Counted from the stretch's first letter, positions 20,062 through 31,495 are shown. The stretch is 64,000 nucleotides of DNA from Klebsiella oxytoca (GCF_009707385.1 NZ_CP046115.1:3782001-3846000), one strand, 5' to 3'. Translations and numbers: made by a program. The notes: generated by a model not told the origin, from the sequence alone.

Positions 20062-20661
20062 ATGAGTCAGAGTCATTTTTTTGCCCATCTCTCCCGCCTG
20101 AAACTGATCGGCCGCTGGCCGCTGATGCGCAACGTGCGCACCGAAAACGTCTCCGAACACAGTTTGCAGGTCGCAATGGTGGCCCATGCGCTGGCGGCGA
20201 TTAAAAACCGTAAATTCGGCGGTCAGGTTAACGCCGAGCGAATCGCGCTGCTGGCGATGTATCACGATGCTTCGGAAGTGCTGACCGGCGACCTGCCGAC
20301 GCCGGTGAAATATTTCAATTCGCAGATAGCGCAAGAGTACAAAGCTATCGAAAAAATCGCCCAGCAGAAACTGATCGAGATGGTTCCTGACGAGCTCCGC
20401 GATATTTTCGAACCGCTAATCGATGAACATCGCTATAGCGAAGAGGAAAAATCCCTCGTCAAGCAGGCAGATGCGCTCTGTGCTTACCTGAAGTGTCTGG
20501 AAGAGCTATCTGCGGGGAATAATGAATTTCTGCTGGCCAAAGGCCGCCTTGAGAAAACGCTGGAATCGCGCCGCAGCGCAGAGATGGACTATTTTATGCG
20601 GGTATTTGTGCCGAGCTTCCATCTCTCCCTCGATGAAATCAGCCAGGATTCGCCTCTCTGA
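20062..20661 (+). CDS. yfbR: 5'-deoxynucleotidase YfbR
   Basis: YfbR dephosphorylates deoxyribonucleoside 5'-monophosphates and helps to control dNTP pools. It is an HD-domain phosphohydrolase of 199 residues. The metal-binding residues His33, His68, Asp69 and Asp137 are in place, as are Glu72 and Asp77, which take part in catalysis in the E. coli enzyme. It follows alaA after an 87-base gap with a hairpin and converges on yfbS. Confidence 0.96.
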   Translation: MSQSHFFAHLSRLKLIGRWPLMRNVRTENVSEHSLQVAMVAHALAAIKNRKFGGQVNAERIALLAMYHDASEVLTGDLPTPVKYFNSQIAQEYKAIEKIAQQKLIEMVPDELRDIFEPLIDEHRYSEEEKSLVKQADALCAYLKCLEELSAGNNEFLLAKGRLEKTLESRRSAEMDYFMRVFVPSFHLSLDEISQDSPL

Positions 20662-20667
20662 ACCACT

Positions 20668-20694
20668 CCCCGGCCAGCGTCATTCTGACCGGGG
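20668..20694. terminator. Hairpin between convergent yfbR and yfbS
   Basis: CCCCGG (20668-20673) pairs with CCGGGG (20689-20694), with CAG/CTG extending the stem inside. There is no long T run; it probably limits read-through between the two convergent genes. Confidence 0.5.
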
Positions 20695-20709
20695 AAATTA
20701 ACGACCTAT

Positions 20710-22542
20710 TCAGAACGGAAACAGCACCGGGATCAGCAGTACGCATACCACCATAACCATAATGGTAAACGGCACGCCGATTTTAACAAAATCACTGAAC
20801 GAATATTTACCCGGCCCCAGCACCAGTGTGTTTACCGGCGAAGAGACAGGCGTCATAAACGCCGCCGAGGCCGCCATGGCCACCACCATCGCAAAGGGAT
20901 AGGGTGATACGCCCATCGACTTCGCGGCAGCCAGCGCAATAGGCGCCATCAGCACCGCGGTAGCGGTGTTGGAAATAAACAGACCGATAGCCGCGCACAT
21001 CACAAACAGGCAGCCAAGCATCAGATAAGGCCCTTTACTTCCCGCGACGTCCATTAGCCCTTTCACCACCAAATCCACCCCGCCGGTTTTCTGCAACGCC
21101 AGGGCAAACGGCATCATGCCGACAATCAAAATTATGCTCGGCCAGTGAATAGCTTTATAGGCGCTTTCGGCGTTAATACAGCGAAATTTGCCCATCAGCA
21201 GGCAGGCAATGATGGCCGCTATAGGGTTAGGTATTTCGTCAGTCAGCATGAGCGCCACCATCAGCACCAGGCAGAAAATGGCGTGCGGCGCCTGGCTGTG
21301 CGCCGGCGAGGCGTCATTGACCTCAATGGGCATATTCAGCACCACAAAGTCTCGACCCCGCTTGGCCAGCAGGGCTATCTGCCGCCAGTTACCCACCACC
21401 AGCATGATATCGCCCAGCTGCAGGGCTTCATCGGTAACCGCGCCATCCAGCGCTTTACCATCGCGTTTCAGGCCGACGATGTTCAAATCAAAACGGGTAC
21501 GAAAGGCGATTTCGCGGACCGTCTTGCCAATCAGTTCGGAATCCGGAATCAGGGAGACTTCGGCCATCCCCACATCAAGGGCCTGATCGGAAAAATATTC
21601 ACCGCGTAATATCATCGGCTCCAGCATTTGCTCGCCGCAAAACTGGCGTAAATCGATCTCCGAGGCCGACATATCGATCAGCAGAACGTCGCGGGCGCGG
21701 AATTCAGAGACCCCGTTGACGTTAACGATAACCCGCCGAAATCGCCGCCAGCGTTCAACGCCGATAACGTTCGCCCCGTAGCGTTCGCGTAGCTTCAGGT
21801 CATCCAGACGCTGGCCTATCATCGGCGAACCGGGACGGATGGCCAGGCGACGCGCTCTACCCGTCAGGTGATAATCTTTGATTAAATCGCGGAAGGTGCT
21901 TCTTTTACGCCCATCGCGTACCTGCTCGCCTTCCTCTCCCTTAAGCATAAAGCGCATCACCAGCATATAGAAAACGCCCAGTACCAGTACCACAAGGCCA
22001 ATCGGCGTGACGCTAAAAAAGCCGAATCCCTGTAACCCTTCGCGCACAAGTTCACTGTTGACGACCAGGTTAGGCGGCGTGGCTACCAGGGTCATCATCC
22101 CGCTGATAAGCCCGGCAAAGCTGAGCGGCATCATCAGCCGCGAAGGCGACGTGTTCATGCGCATTGACACGCTGAGCACTACCGGAATAAAAATGGCCAC
22201 CACGCCCGTCGAGCTCATAAAAGCGCCCAATCCGGCCACGGTCAGCATTAAAAAGACCAGCATTTTGGTTTCGCTGTTGCCGGCAACCTTCACCAGCCAG
22301 GAGCCCATTTTGGTGGCGACGCCGGTACGCACCAGCCCATCGCCAATGATGAAAAGAGCGGCGATCAGGATAACGTTAGGATCGCTAAAACCCGAGAAGG
22401 CCTCGCTGAGAGTTAAGGTATCGCTGAGGACAAAAGCGACGATCACCAGCAATGCGATAGCGTCCATGCGCACTTTTCCGGTGGCAAAGAGTACGACCGC
22501 TACGGCAAGAAGGGTTAAAACCCAAATCAATTCACCGTTCAC
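20710..22542 (-). CDS. yfbS: SLC13/DASS-type transporter with two RCK_C domains, YfbS
   Basis: YfbS is an inner-membrane permease of 610 residues. Membrane helices occupy about residues 1-200 and 405-610. A soluble insert in the middle (about 210-400) carries two TrkA-C (RCK_C) domains, seen as the repeats [20 protein letters not shown] and [20 protein letters not shown]. The N-terminal half contains a conserved [14 protein letters not shown] and the C-terminal half a matching [11 protein letters not shown] signature of the family. The substrate is not known for certain; sulfate, phosphate or dicarboxylates are typical of relatives. Confidence 0.9.
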   Translation of the reverse strand: MNGELIWVLTLLAVAVVLFATGKVRMDAIALLVIVAFVLSDTLTLSEAFSGFSDPNVILIAALFIIGDGLVRTGVATKMGSWLVKVAGNSETKMLVFLMLTVAGLGAFMSSTGVVAIFIPVVLSVSMRMNTSPSRLMMPLSFAGLISGMMTLVATPPNLVVNSELVREGLQGFGFFSVTPIGLVVLVLGVFYMLVMRFMLKGEEGEQVRDGRKRSTFRDLIKDYHLTGRARRLAIRPGSPMIGQRLDDLKLRERYGANVIGVERWRRFRRVIVNVNGVSEFRARDVLLIDMSASEIDLRQFCGEQMLEPMILRGEYFSDQALDVGMAEVSLIPDSELIGKTVREIAFRTRFDLNIVGLKRDGKALDGAVTDEALQLGDIMLVVGNWRQIALLAKRGRDFVVLNMPIEVNDASPAHSQAPHAIFCLVLMVALMLTDEIPNPIAAIIACLLMGKFRCINAESAYKAIHWPSIILIVGMMPFALALQKTGGVDLVVKGLMDVAGSKGPYLMLGCLFVMCAAIGLFISNTATAVLMAPIALAAAKSMGVSPYPFAMVVAMAASAAFMTPVSSPVNTLVLGPGKYSFSDFVKIGVPFTIMVMVVCVLLIPVLFPF

Positions 22543-22581
22543 AACTTATCCTTGTCAGAAGATGGAGTTGGAAGTTTGGCA

Positions 22582-22605
22582 TAAAAAGACCCCGCCAGCG
22601 CGGGG
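22582..22605 (-). terminator. Terminator after yfbT
   Basis: On the minus strand a 6-pair GC stem (22590-22595 with 22600-22605, loop of 4) is followed by a run of T. It lies just downstream of yfbT and before yfbS. Confidence 0.75.
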
Positions 22606-22618
22606 CTAAATCATGAGT

Positions 22619-23289
22619 TTAGTTGTTAAGGCTGACATTCACATTGCCATCGGGCAGACGCTCAACCAGCAGACTCTCCAGCGTTGTTAACACCAGGTCG
22701 GCTTCATTGAGACGCGGCGCATCTGCGGGCACATTTACCGCGATCGTGCGACATCCAGCATTCAGCCCGGAGAGCAGACCGGCAGGAGCATCCTCCACGA
22801 CGGCACACTCTTTTGGCGCCAGCCCCAGCAGTTCAGCTCCCAGCAGATAGGCGTCCGGCGCAGGTTTCCCGTGCTTGACGCGCTCGGCGGTAACAAAAAC
22901 GTCAACATCAGGCAGACCAGCAGCACGATGACGAGCATGAGCAACGGGAATCGACCCCGAAGTCACAATCGCCCACGGTATACCGGCTTCATCGAGAGTA
23001 TTAAGCAATGCCACGGCTCCGGGCAGCGCCGTTACGCCATTCGTATCAGCCGCTTCTACCGCTTCCAGCCAGACGAACTCGGCCTGAATTTCGTCTTCGC
23101 TGCGGCCGGGAAGAAAATGACGCAACGAGGTTATCGCCTGTTTGCCATGAATGAAGTTCAGCACTTCATCGTGCGGGATACTGAATCGATCCGCCCATTT
23201 GCACCACGAACGTTCCACTACCGGCAACGAATCGACTAATGTCCCGTCAAGATCAAACAGGAAACCTTTACACTGCACGGGAACCTCCA

Positions 23290-23290
<1 letters not shown>
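22619..23290 (-). CDS. yfbT: HAD-family sugar phosphatase YfbT (HxpA)
   Basis: YfbT is a haloacid-dehalogenase-type phosphatase that hydrolyses sugar phosphates. The first motif FDLDGTLVD supplies nucleophile Asp13 and Asp15; the motif II Thr-Ser in AIVTSGS, the Lys in KHGKPAPDAY and the acidic motif VVEDAPAG follow. A cap domain lies between motifs I and II. The ATG at 23290 overlaps the TGA of yfbU by one base. A GTG four codons later would be nearer the E. coli start (216 residues), so the exact N-terminus is uncertain. Confidence 0.92.
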
Positions 23291-23805
<515 letters not shown>

Positions 23806-23814
23806 TTACGGCGT

Positions 23815-23850
23815 GAAAAAAGAAGGCGCATCAATTATGCGCCTTCTTTT
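23815..23850 (-). terminator. Terminator between yfbV and yfbU
   Basis: A perfect 10-pair stem (23822-23831 with 23837-23846) and a 5-base loop are flanked by A and T runs, so it can end transcription of yfbV on the minus strand. Confidence 0.8.
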
Positions 23851-23871
23851 ATATGCGTTTTCCCGGGGCAA

Positions 23872-24327
23872 TTACAAATCATCCAGGAAAGTTTTATCCA
23901 GTTGTTTGAAAGCGCGCTTAAGCGTGTCAGCTAAAGCCTGGTAATCAGGCTTACCGTTAACCGGCGTTAGCGCCTGGCCAGCCTCCTGCAGTTTACCGCG
24001 TACTTCATAAAACCAGTTAAGCACTGAGGGCGGCAGAGGCGTTACCGAACGCTTACCCAACCACCACAACCCCTGCATTGGCAGGCTCAGCGCGAACAGC
24101 GCGGTTGCAACCGCTGGACCCAGCTGACCACCGAGGGCAATTTGCCAGCACAGCGTAAAAATAGCCACCGGCGGCATAATACGAATCGCATAGCGAGTAG
24201 CGCGAATAATACGGTTTTCGATAAACACCGGGGCAAGACGCTTATCCAGAGGCCAAGTCTTGGCATAGTGCTGCCCGTGGCGAAACAAGCCAAAAAAACT
24301 CACAGGGCGATTCTCAGGACCAGACAT
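23872..24327 (-). CDS. yfbV: UPF0208 membrane protein YfbV
   Basis: YfbV is an inner-membrane protein with two helices around residues 45-95 and soluble ends; in E. coli it is linked to insulating the Ter macrodomain from its neighbours. The 151 residues equal the E. coli length. The first helix contains [17 protein letters not shown] and the region after helix 2 the conserved [22 protein letters not shown]. It is divergent from ackA, across a 335-base control region. Confidence 0.93.
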   Translation of the reverse strand: MSGPENRPVSFFGLFRHGQHYAKTWPLDKRLAPVFIENRIIRATRYAIRIMPPVAIFTLCWQIALGGQLGPAVATALFALSLPMQGLWWLGKRSVTPLPPSVLNWFYEVRGKLQEAGQALTPVNGKPDYQALADTLKRAFKQLDKTFLDDL

Positions 24328-24662
24328 GGCTTACCTCAACTTTACATATAAAACTTAAAAAAATTGTGCAAAACACCAACTATGTATGACAACGTTCAAA
24401 AGATTTTGGCAATGAACGCCTCAATCAGGTATTCTGTGCGCACCTGAGGGGCGGTTAGACCCTTTTACCAGGTTAGTCAAATTATCGCATATTCTGCCAC
24501 TGGCTGAAAATTATGCAAAATGACATAAAATCAAATGTACTTCTCCCATCGTGCCGAAAACAGTGCAAGGCATGATGTTAATCATAAATGTCGATGTCAT
24601 CCTGCGCTACGCTTTGTGACACACTGACGTTTTTTTAGCCACGTATCATAAAAGGTACTTCC
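24328..24662. promoter_or_regulatory. Divergent yfbV / ackA control region
   Basis: There is no gene here. The ackA start is preceded by AGGTACTTCC, a normal ribosome site. In E. coli the ackA promoters lie in this gap. I found no clear match to an FNR or CRP site by eye. The stretch 24600-24660 resembles the E. coli ackA leader as I recall it. Confidence 0.5.
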
Positions 24663-25865
24663 ATGTCGAGTAAGTTAGTACTGGTTCTGAACTGCGGTAG
24701 CTCCTCTCTGAAATTCGCTATCATTGACGCCGTCAACGGTGATGAATACCTGTCCGGTTTAGCAGAATGTTTCCATCTTCCTGAAGCCCGTATCAAATGG
24801 AAAATGGACGGCAGCAAACAAGAGGCCGATTTAGGCGCTGGCGCTGCTCACAGTGAAGCGCTGAACTTTATCGTTAACACTATTCTGGCACAAAAACCAG
24901 AACTGTCTGCACAGCTGACCGCAATCGGCCATCGCATCGTTCACGGTGGTGAGAAATACACCAGTTCCGTGGTTATCGATGACTCCGTTATCCAGGGAAT
25001 TAAAGACTCCGCCTCTTTCGCTCCGCTGCATAACCCTGCGCACCTGATCGGTATCGCTGAAGCGCTGAAATCTTTCCCTCATCTGAAAGACAAAAACGTT
25101 GCCGTATTCGACACCGCTTTCCATCAGACCATGCCGGAAGAATCTTACCTCTATGCCCTTCCGTACAACCTGTACAAAGAACACGGCGTACGTCGCTACG
25201 GCGCACACGGCACCAGCCACTTCTATGTGACTCAGGAAGCGGCGAAACTTCTGAACAAACCGGTTGAAGAGCTGAACATCATCACCTGCCATCTGGGCAA
25301 CGGTGGTTCCGTTTCCGCTATCCGCAACGGTAAATGCGTTGACACCTCCATGGGTCTGACCCCGCTGGAAGGCCTGGTTATGGGTACCCGCTCTGGCGAT
25401 ATCGACCCGGCAATCATTTTCCATCTGCACGATGCCCTGGGCATGAGCGTAGATGCAATCAATAAGATGCTGACCAAAGAGTCCGGTCTGCTCGGCCTGA
25501 CCGAAGTGACCAGCGACTGCCGCTACGTTGAAGACAACTACCAGGAAAAAGCGGATGCGAAACGTGCAATGGACGTTTACTGCCATCGCCTGGCAAAATA
25601 CATCGGCTCCTACACCGCGCTGATGGACGGTCGTCTGGACGCCGTGGTGTTCACCGGCGGTATCGGTGAGAACGCAGCGATGGTACGCGAACTGTCTCTG
25701 GGCAAACTGGGCGTACTGGGCTTCGAAGTTGATCACGAACGTAACCTGGCAGCCCGTTTCGGCAAGTCTGGCTTCATCAACAAAGAAGGCACTCGCCCGG
25801 CTGTCGTCATTCCGACCAACGAAGAGCTGGTCATCGCGCAAGACGCCCACCGTCTGACCGCCTGA
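24663..25865 (+). CDS. ackA: Acetate kinase A
   Basis: AckA converts acetyl phosphate and ADP to acetate and ATP in overflow metabolism and fermentation. The 400 residues have the ASKHA fold: an N-terminal phosphate motif with Asn10 ([10 protein letters not shown]), Arg91 (GHRIVHGG), catalytic Asp150 ([10 protein letters not shown]), His182 (YGAHGTSH), Arg243 ([10 protein letters not shown]) and Glu387 near the C-terminus (NEELVIAQD). pta follows in the same direction, but the gap is widened by an ERIC repeat. Confidence 0.98.
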   Translation: MSSKLVLVLNCGSSSLKFAIIDAVNGDEYLSGLAECFHLPEARIKWKMDGSKQEADLGAGAAHSEALNFIVNTILAQKPELSAQLTAIGHRIVHGGEKYTSSVVIDDSVIQGIKDSASFAPLHNPAHLIGIAEALKSFPHLKDKNVAVFDTAFHQTMPEESYLYALPYNLYKEHGVRRYGAHGTSHFYVTQEAAKLLNKPVEELNIITCHLGNGGSVSAIRNGKCVDTSMGLTPLEGLVMGTRSGDIDPAIIFHLHDALGMSVDAINKMLTKESGLLGLTEVTSDCRYVEDNYQEKADAKRAMDVYCHRLAKYIGSYTALMDGRLDAVVFTGGIGENAAMVRELSLGKLGVLGFEVDHERNLAARFGKSGFINKEGTRPAVVIPTNEELVIAQDAHRLTA

Positions 25866-25891
25866 TTCCACACCGCCAGCGATAACCCTAA

Positions 25892-26078
25892 ATAATTCGA
25901 ATTGCAGGAAGGCGGCAACGCAGAGAATCCCCAGGAGCGTACGAGTAGTACGTAACTGGGGTGAGCGACAAATCTGTCTGAAACAGATTTGAACGCCGTG
26001 TATGGCGGCCCGTAAGGGCGAGGCTCATGGATGAGCCAAGTAACAAAGCTAACGCACATGCAACTTGAAGTATGACGG
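25892..26078. repeat. ERIC element enlarged by an internal insertion
   Basis: The characteristic ERIC core is seen: GAATCCCCAGGAGCGTACG (25924 onward) and ACGTAACTGGGGTGAGCGA (25950 onward), with ends ATAATTCGAATTGCAGG and CATGCAACTTGAAGTATGAC that are imperfect inverted copies. The usual element is about 127 bases; this one is about 187. The extra 60 or so bases, roughly 25969-26043, consist of short hairpins: AAATCTGT/ACAGATTT (25970-25988) and GGCTCAT/ATGAGCC (26022-26037). Enlarged ERICs with insertions are known in enterobacteria. It will be transcribed in the ackA-pta message. Confidence 0.88.
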
Positions 26079-26139
26079 GAAGCTGGTGGTGCAGTTTTGT
26101 CTCCCGCCTGATACAGGCGGTAACGAAAGAGGATATATC

Positions 26140-28284
26140 GTGTCCCGTACAATTATGCTTATCCCTACCGGAACCAGCGTCGGCCTGACCAGCGTCAGCC
26201 TCGGTGTTGTCCGTGCTATGGAACGCAAAGGCGTTCGCCTGAGCGTGTTTAAACCCATCGCTCAACCGCGCGCCGGTGGCGATGCGCCAGACCAGACCAC
26301 TACCATCATTCGCGCGAACTCCGGTCTGCCAGCCGCAGAACCGTTGAAGATGAGCCACGTTGAGTCGCTGCTCTCCAGCAACCAGAAAGACGTGCTGATG
26401 GAAGAGATCATCGCCAACTACCACGCCAACGCTCAGGATGCCGAAGTGGTACTGGTTGAAGGTCTGGTCCCGACTCGTAAGCATCAGTTTGCCCAGTCTC
26501 TGAACTACGAAATCGCTAAAACGCTGAACGCTGAAATCGTTTTCGTCATGTCCCAGGGTACTGATACCCCGGAACAGCTGAACGAGCGCGTCGAACTGAC
26601 TCGCAGCAGCTTCGGCGGCGCGAAAAATACCAATATTACCGGCGTTATCGTCAACAAGCTGAACGCGCCGGTTGACGAACAGGGCCGCACTCGTCCTGAC
26701 CTGTCTGAAATCTTTGACGACTCTTCTAAAGCGAAAGTTGTGAAGATCGATCCGGCTCAGCTGCAGAAAGGAAGTTCGTTACCGGTTCTGGGCGCAGTGC
26801 CGTGGAGCTTCGATCTGATCGCTACTCGTGCGATTGATATGGCGCATCACCTGAACGCCACCATCATCAACGAAGGTGATATCAATACCCGCCGCGTGAA
26901 GTCCGTGACCTTCTGCGCCCGTAGCATCCCGCACATGCTGGAGCACTTCCGCGCGGGCTCTCTGCTGGTGACTTCCGCAGACCGTCCTGACGTGCTGGTC
27001 GCCGCCTGCCTGGCTGCGATGAACGGCGTGGAAATCGGCGCCATTCTGCTGACCGGCGGCTATGAAATGGACGAGCGCATCAGCAAACTGTGTGAACGTG
27101 CTTTCGCTACCGGCCTGCCGGTATTTATGGTCAACACCAACACCTGGCAGACCTCCCTGAGCCTGCAGAGCTTCAACCTGGAAGTTCCGGTTGACGATCA
27201 CGAGCGCATCGAGAAAGTTCAGGAATACGTGGCTAACTATATTAACGCCGACTGGATCGAATCTCTGACCGCAACTTCTGAGCGCAGCCGTCGTCTCTCC
27301 CCGCCAGCCTTCCGCTATCAGCTCACCGAGCTGGCGCGTAAAGCAGGCAAGCGCGTGGTTCTGCCGGAAGGCAACGAACCGCGTACCGTAAAAGCGGCGG
27401 CTATCTGCGCCGAGCGCGGGATCGCAACCTGTGTTCTGCTGGGGAACCCGGATGAAATCACCCGCGTTGCCGCCTCTCAGGGCGTCGAACTGGGTGCCGG
27501 TATCGAAATCGTCGATCCAGAAGTGGTTCGTGAAAGCTACGTGGCTCGCCTGGTCGAACTGCGTAAGAGCAAGGGTATGACCGAAGCGGTTGCCCGCGAG
27601 CAGCTGGAAGATAACGTGGTTCTCGGCACGCTGATGCTGGAACAGGACGAAGTCGACGGTCTGGTCTCCGGCGCGGTTCACACCACCGCCAACACCATCC
27701 GTCCACCGCTGCAGCTGATCAAAACTGCCCCGGGCAGCTCTCTGGTCTCTTCCGTGTTCTTCATGCTGCTGCCGGAACAGGTTTACGTTTACGGCGACTG
27801 CGCGATCAACCCGGATCCGACCGCTGAACAGCTGGCTGAAATCGCTATCCAGTCTGCGGACTCGGCGATTGCCTTCGGCATCGAGCCGCGCGTTGCGATG
27901 CTCTCCTACTCCACCGGCACCTCTGGCGCAGGCAGCGATGTAGAGAAAGTACGTGAAGCAACTCGTCTGGCGCAGGAAAAACGTCCTGACCTGATGATCG
28001 ATGGCCCGCTACAGTACGATGCTGCGGTAATGGCCGACGTAGCGAAGTCCAAAGCGCCGAACTCTCCGGTTGCCGGCCGCGCTACCGTGTTCATCTTCCC
28101 GGATCTGAACACCGGTAACACCACTTACAAAGCCGTACAGCGCTCTGCCGACCTGATCTCCATCGGGCCGATGCTGCAAGGAATGCGTAAGCCGGTGAAC
28201 GACCTGTCCCGCGGCGCGCTGGTTGACGATATCGTCTATACCATCGCCCTGACCGCGATTCAGTCTTCTCAGCAACAAGCATAA
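26140..28284 (+). CDS. pta: Phosphate acetyltransferase
   Basis: Pta interconverts acetyl-CoA and acetyl phosphate and works with AckA. The protein is the long 714-residue enterobacterial form: an N-terminal P-loop-like regulatory domain ([16 protein letters not shown]), a DRTGG domain in the middle (about 225-335) and the catalytic PTA/PTB domain from about residue 390 ([15 protein letters not shown]; then [16 protein letters not shown]). The start is GTG at 26140, as in E. coli, with GAAAGAGGA just before; an upstream in-frame start would read through repeat-derived DNA. A bidirectional terminator follows. Confidence 0.97.
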   Translation: MSRTIMLIPTGTSVGLTSVSLGVVRAMERKGVRLSVFKPIAQPRAGGDAPDQTTTIIRANSGLPAAEPLKMSHVESLLSSNQKDVLMEEIIANYHANAQDAEVVLVEGLVPTRKHQFAQSLNYEIAKTLNAEIVFVMSQGTDTPEQLNERVELTRSSFGGAKNTNITGVIVNKLNAPVDEQGRTRPDLSEIFDDSSKAKVVKIDPAQLQKGSSLPVLGAVPWSFDLIATRAIDMAHHLNATIINEGDINTRRVKSVTFCARSIPHMLEHFRAGSLLVTSADRPDVLVAACLAAMNGVEIGAILLTGGYEMDERISKLCERAFATGLPVFMVNTNTWQTSLSLQSFNLEVPVDDHERIEKVQEYVANYINADWIESLTATSERSRRLSPPAFRYQLTELARKAGKRVVLPEGNEPRTVKAAAICAERGIATCVLLGNPDEITRVAASQGVELGAGIEIVDPEVVRESYVARLVELRKSKGMTEAVAREQLEDNVVLGTLMLEQDEVDGLVSGAVHTTANTIRPPLQLIKTAPGSSLVSSVFFMLLPEQVYVYGDCAINPDPTAEQLAEIAIQSADSAIAFGIEPRVAMLSYSTGTSGAGSDVEKVREATRLAQEKRPDLMIDGPLQYDAAVMADVAKSKAPNSPVAGRATVFIFPDLNTGNTTYKAVQRSADLISIGPMLQGMRKPVNDLSRGALVDDIVYTIALTAIQSSQQQA

Positions 28285-28302
28285 TCTGCCTGTAGCGTGA
28301 AA

Positions 28303-28328
28303 AAAGGCGACCATCTGGTCGCCTTTTT
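28303..28328. terminator. Bidirectional terminator between pta and the transketolase operon
   Basis: The stem GGCGACC / GGTCGCC (28306-28312 with 28317-28323) has A runs before and T runs after, so it can end both the rightward pta transcript and the leftward accessory operon. Confidence 0.85.
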
Positions 28329-28330
28329 AT

Positions 28331-29284
28331 TTACAGCAGCTCCCGCGCCGCCGAAACAATGTCATACGCCGTCAGGCCATACTCCTTCTGCAAGAAATCC
28401 TGCGTTCCCACCTGACCGTAACGCTCTTTTACCCCCACGCGACGCATCGGTACCGGACAGTTTTCCACCAGCACCTCCGCCACCGCAGAGCCGAGTCCGT
28501 TATGAATACTGTGGTTTTCGCAGGTCACAATACGCCCGGTTTTTTCGGCATAGTTCTTCACCAGCATGCGATCTATAGGCTTCAGGGTAAACATATCAAT
28601 TACCGCCGCGCTGACTCCTTCTTGCTCAAGCTGACGGGCCGCCTCCAGCGCTTCCGTTACCATAATCCCGTTGGCAATCAGCGTGATATCTTCACCTTCG
28701 CGCAGCACATTACCTTTGCCAATGGTAAACGTTGCCCCTTCGGCATAGACGCTCGGCGCCTGTTTGCGGATCGTACGTACCCAGTAGAAGCCCTCGAGAT
28801 CGATAAGCTGACGGAGAATATCCTCAAACATCACCGCATCGGTCACTTCCAGCACTATCGAATGCGCCAGACCGCGGACAATCCCCATATCTTCAAACGA
28901 CATATGGGTTCCGCCGTTATGGCAGGCGGTAATCCCCGCGTCAGAGGCAATCACCTTGACGTTATTGCGCTGATAATCCAGTGACATAAACAGCTGGTCG
29001 AAACAGCGGCGGCTGGCAAACGCGGTAAAGGTGTGCACAAACGGCTTGCGTCCGGTCAACGATAGTCCGGCGGCGGTGCCAACCACGTTGGCTTCCATAA
29101 TGCCGCAGTTGATGACGTGTTGGGGATACTCCCGCGCCACGCTGTCCATCGCCATCGAGCTCATCAGGTCCGCTTCCAGAGCGATAATCGGGCTCCCGTC
29201 GGCAATCTGCTGCGCCACAAATCCGGCATACACTTTGCGCATCTCAATAGCGTCTTTTTGTCCTGCGGGTGCAACCTTAATCAT
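28331..29284 (-). CDS. Transketolase-like protein, C-terminal subunit
   Basis: This is the pyrimidine-binding and C-terminal half of a split transketolase, 317 residues. Glu64 in NCGIMEANVVG is the expected TPP-activating glutamate. The transketolase C-domain (about 190-317) follows. The N-terminal half is coded just upstream, overlapping by 8 bases, so the two should form one enzyme moving two-carbon units between sugar phosphates. It is the last gene of a PTS operon, so it probably acts on the imported sugar phosphate. The order resembles Salmonella genes STM2340-2345 beside pta, as I recall. The substrate is unknown. Confidence 0.88.
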   Translation of the reverse strand: MIKVAPAGQKDAIEMRKVYAGFVAQQIADGSPIIALEADLMSSMAMDSVAREYPQHVINCGIMEANVVGTAAGLSLTGRKPFVHTFTAFASRRCFDQLFMSLDYQRNNVKVIASDAGITACHNGGTHMSFEDMGIVRGLAHSIVLEVTDAVMFEDILRQLIDLEGFYWVRTIRKQAPSVYAEGATFTIGKGNVLREGEDITLIANGIMVTEALEAARQLEQEGVSAAVIDMFTLKPIDRMLVKNYAEKTGRIVTCENHSIHNGLGSAVAEVLVENCPVPMRRVGVKERYGQVGTQDFLQKEYGLTAYDIVSAARELL

Positions 29285-30107
29285 GTTCGGCCTCCAGTTG
29301 GCGAATAGCCTCGTTTAGCGTCTCTTTCATCTCGCCCGTCAGGCGCAAATGGTGGTTGTTGCTGAGATTTTCGAGATACGCCACGCCCTGGCCTTTCACG
29401 CTATCGAGAATGACTACCCTCGGCCGCGCATCGGCGGGCGGAACGGGCTGTACCGCAGCCAGCAGCCCGGCAATGTCATCGCCTTTTACGATAACGGCGT
29501 CAAAACCAAAGGCGCGGAATTTATCTTCCAGATTGAAAGCGCGAATGATTTCGTCCAGCTTGCCGTCAAGCTGGAGCTTGTTCCAGTCAACAAACACGGT
29601 CAGGTTATTCAGGCGATGATGGGCAATAAACTGGAATGCCTCCCAGCACTGGCCTTCATTCAGCTCACCGTCGCCAACGATGCAGAATACGCGATTCACA
29701 CGTCCCGCCAGCTTATGCGACAGCGCTATCCCGGCGGCGATAGAAATCCCCTGCCCCAGCGAGCCGGTAGTGGCGTCCACGCCGCGCGTTTTCAGTCGGT
29801 CCGGGTGGCTTGGCAGCCGCGTACCGTTCTGGTTCAGCGTATTCAGCTCCTCTACCGGAAAATATCCCTTAATCGCTAATGTGCTGTACAGCGCCGGGCC
29901 GGCATGGCCTTTCGACAGCACAAAGTAGTCTCGATCCGGCCAGTCCGGGTCTGCGGGGTCAATTTTCATCACCGCGCCGTACAGCACCGCCAGGGTTTCC
30001 ACCACCGACATGCTGCCGCCGTAGTGACCAAAACCAAGATTGGTCAGCGATTTAAGAGTGGCGATGCGGATATCGCGCGCCAGTCTGGTCACTTCTTGCA
30101 CATTCAT
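29277..30107 (-). CDS. Transketolase-like protein, N-terminal subunit
   Basis: This is the pyrophosphate-binding half of a split transketolase, 276 residues. The TPP motif is GDGELNEGQCWEAF at 145-158, closed by Asn176 in DWNKLQL; a conserved SKGHAG is at 65-70. It overlaps the PTS permease gene by 4 bases and the partner gene by 8, so translation is likely coupled. Split transketolases of this kind often sit in sugar or sugar-acid catabolic operons, unlike the fused housekeeping TktA/TktB. Confidence 0.88.
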   Translation of the reverse strand: MNVQEVTRLARDIRIATLKSLTNLGFGHYGGSMSVVETLAVLYGAVMKIDPADPDWPDRDYFVLSKGHAGPALYSTLAIKGYFPVEELNTLNQNGTRLPSHPDRLKTRGVDATTGSLGQGISIAAGIALSHKLAGRVNRVFCIVGDGELNEGQCWEAFQFIAHHRLNNLTVFVDWNKLQLDGKLDEIIRAFNLEDKFRAFGFDAVIVKGDDIAGLLAAVQPVPPADARPRVVILDSVKGQGVAYLENLSNNHHLRLTGEMKETLNEAIRQLEAEHD

Positions 30108-31495
30108 GATTTAGCTCCGCTGTTCTCCTGCGCGCCACCGCCCACAGATTTCTTTTTTGCAAAAACGTTGTACGCCACCAACAGCACGAACAACGCCACA
30201 ATAAGTCCGGTAATCGCATACGGCGACAGATAGCGAGCCAGGTTGCCCAGCACGATACCGACGGCGCCAAAATCAGCATCCGAGAAAGTGGTGTTGGCAA
30301 AGCCAATCGCTCCCAGCACCGGCAGCAGGAGCACCGGCAGGAAGGTGATCAGCAGACCATTAGCAAACGCGCCGATCATCGCCCCGCGCCGTCCACCGGT
30401 GGCATTGCCGAACACGCCTGCGGTCGCCCCGGTAAAAAAATGCGGCACCACGCCCGGCAGAATCAGCACCCACTTAAACTGCCCGCAGAGAAATAGCCCG
30501 ACCAGGCCACCAAGGAAGCTAAACAGGAAGCCAATCAGCACCGCATTTGGCGCATAGGGATACACCACCGGACAGTCCAGCGCCGGACGGGCATTAGGCA
30601 CCAGCTTTTCCGAAAATCCGGTAAAGGCCGGTACGATCTCCGCGAGGATCAGACGTACCCCTTGCAGAATGATAAATACCCCGGCCGCGAAGGTAATCGC
30701 CATAATGATGGCGTAAACCAGGTAGTTCTGACCGCCGCTGAAGGTGCTCTCAACGTATTCCCGGCCAGCGCTTACCGCCATAATCAGGTAGATAATCATC
30801 ATGGTCAGCGAAATAGAGATGGAGCTGTCGCGCAGGAAGCTCAGATTTTTAGGCAGGTTCATCTCTTCGGTTGAACGAGAACCTTTACCACAGACGCTAC
30901 CAATCCACCCCGAAAGCACATATCCCAGGGTACCGAAGTGGCCGAAAGCGATATCATCGGTACCGGTAATACGCTTCATATAGCGCTGGGCCAGCGCCGG
31001 GAAAAACGCCATCACCAGCCCGAGGATCAGGGAGCCGGTAAAGACCAGCCCAATGCCTTCAAAGCCCGCCACGGTAAGAATCACGCCAATCATACAGGCC
31101 ATGTAAAAAGTATGATGGCCGGTCAGGAAGATGTACTTAAGGCGCGTAAACCGGGCGACCAGAATATTTGCTACCATGCCAAACGCCATAATCAGCGCGG
31201 TTGAAGCACCATATTTTTCCAGCGCAATAGAAACAATCGCTTCATTATTAGGAATAATTCCCTGAATATTAAAAGCGTGCTCAAACATTCCGCCCAGTGG
31301 GTTTAGCGAGCCAACTAATACCGTCGCGCCACCGCCGAGAACAATAAAGCCGAGAATAGTTTTAATCGTTCCTTTGACAACATCGGAAAATGATTTCTTT
31401 TGCGCCACCAGGCCAATCAATGCAATTAAACCGACCAGCACAGAAGGTACTTTTAGAATATCAACAACAAAATTCAGCGTTTCAAGGATAAACAT
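30104..31495 (-). CDS. PTS permease IIC, ascorbate (UlaA/SgaT) type
   Basis: This is an integral membrane IIC component, 463 residues with about 10-12 helices, of the L-ascorbate-type PTS. Family features include VVKGTIKTILGFIVLGGGA near residue 35 and the loop with FTRLKYIFLTGHHTFYMA. The start at 31495 was chosen because GAGGCGG lies just before it; an in-frame start 13 codons upstream lacks support. Matching IIB and IIA genes lie upstream. The sugar is not predicted by sequence alone: relatives take up ascorbate, but this operon lacks UlaD/E/F-type enzymes and has a transketolase instead. Confidence 0.88.
   Translation of the reverse strand: MFILETLNFVVDILKVPSVLVGLIALIGLVAQKKSFSDVVKGTIKTILGFIVLGGGATVLVGSLNPLGGMFEHAFNIQGIIPNNEAIVSIALEKYGASTALIMAFGMVANILVARFTRLKYIFLTGHHTFYMACMIGVILTVAGFEGIGLVFTGSLILGLVMAFFPALAQRYMKRITGTDDIAFGHFGTLGYVLSGWIGSVCGKGSRSTEEMNLPKNLSFLRDSSISISLTMMIIYLIMAVSAGREYVESTFSGGQNYLVYAIIMAITFAAGVFIILQGVRLILAEIVPAFTGFSEKLVPNARPALDCPVVYPYAPNAVLIGFLFSFLGGLVGLFLCGQFKWVLILPGVVPHFFTGATAGVFGNATGGRRGAMIGAFANGLLITFLPVLLLPVLGAIGFANTTFSDADFGAVGIVLGNLARYLSPYAITGLIVALFVLLVAYNVFAKKKSVGGGAQENSGAKS

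Noticed and set aside
24831..25871. 346-residue frame antisense to ackA
   Set aside because: A shadow of a highly biased, highly expressed gene; no domain, no ribosome site.
26103..26120. GCCTG-ATA-CAGGC hairpin just before pta considered as a terminator
   Set aside because: No T run follows and pta must be read through it.
26065..26139. 25-residue extension of Pta
   Set aside because: It would be translated from ERIC-derived DNA; the GTG at 26140 with a good ribosome site matches E. coli.
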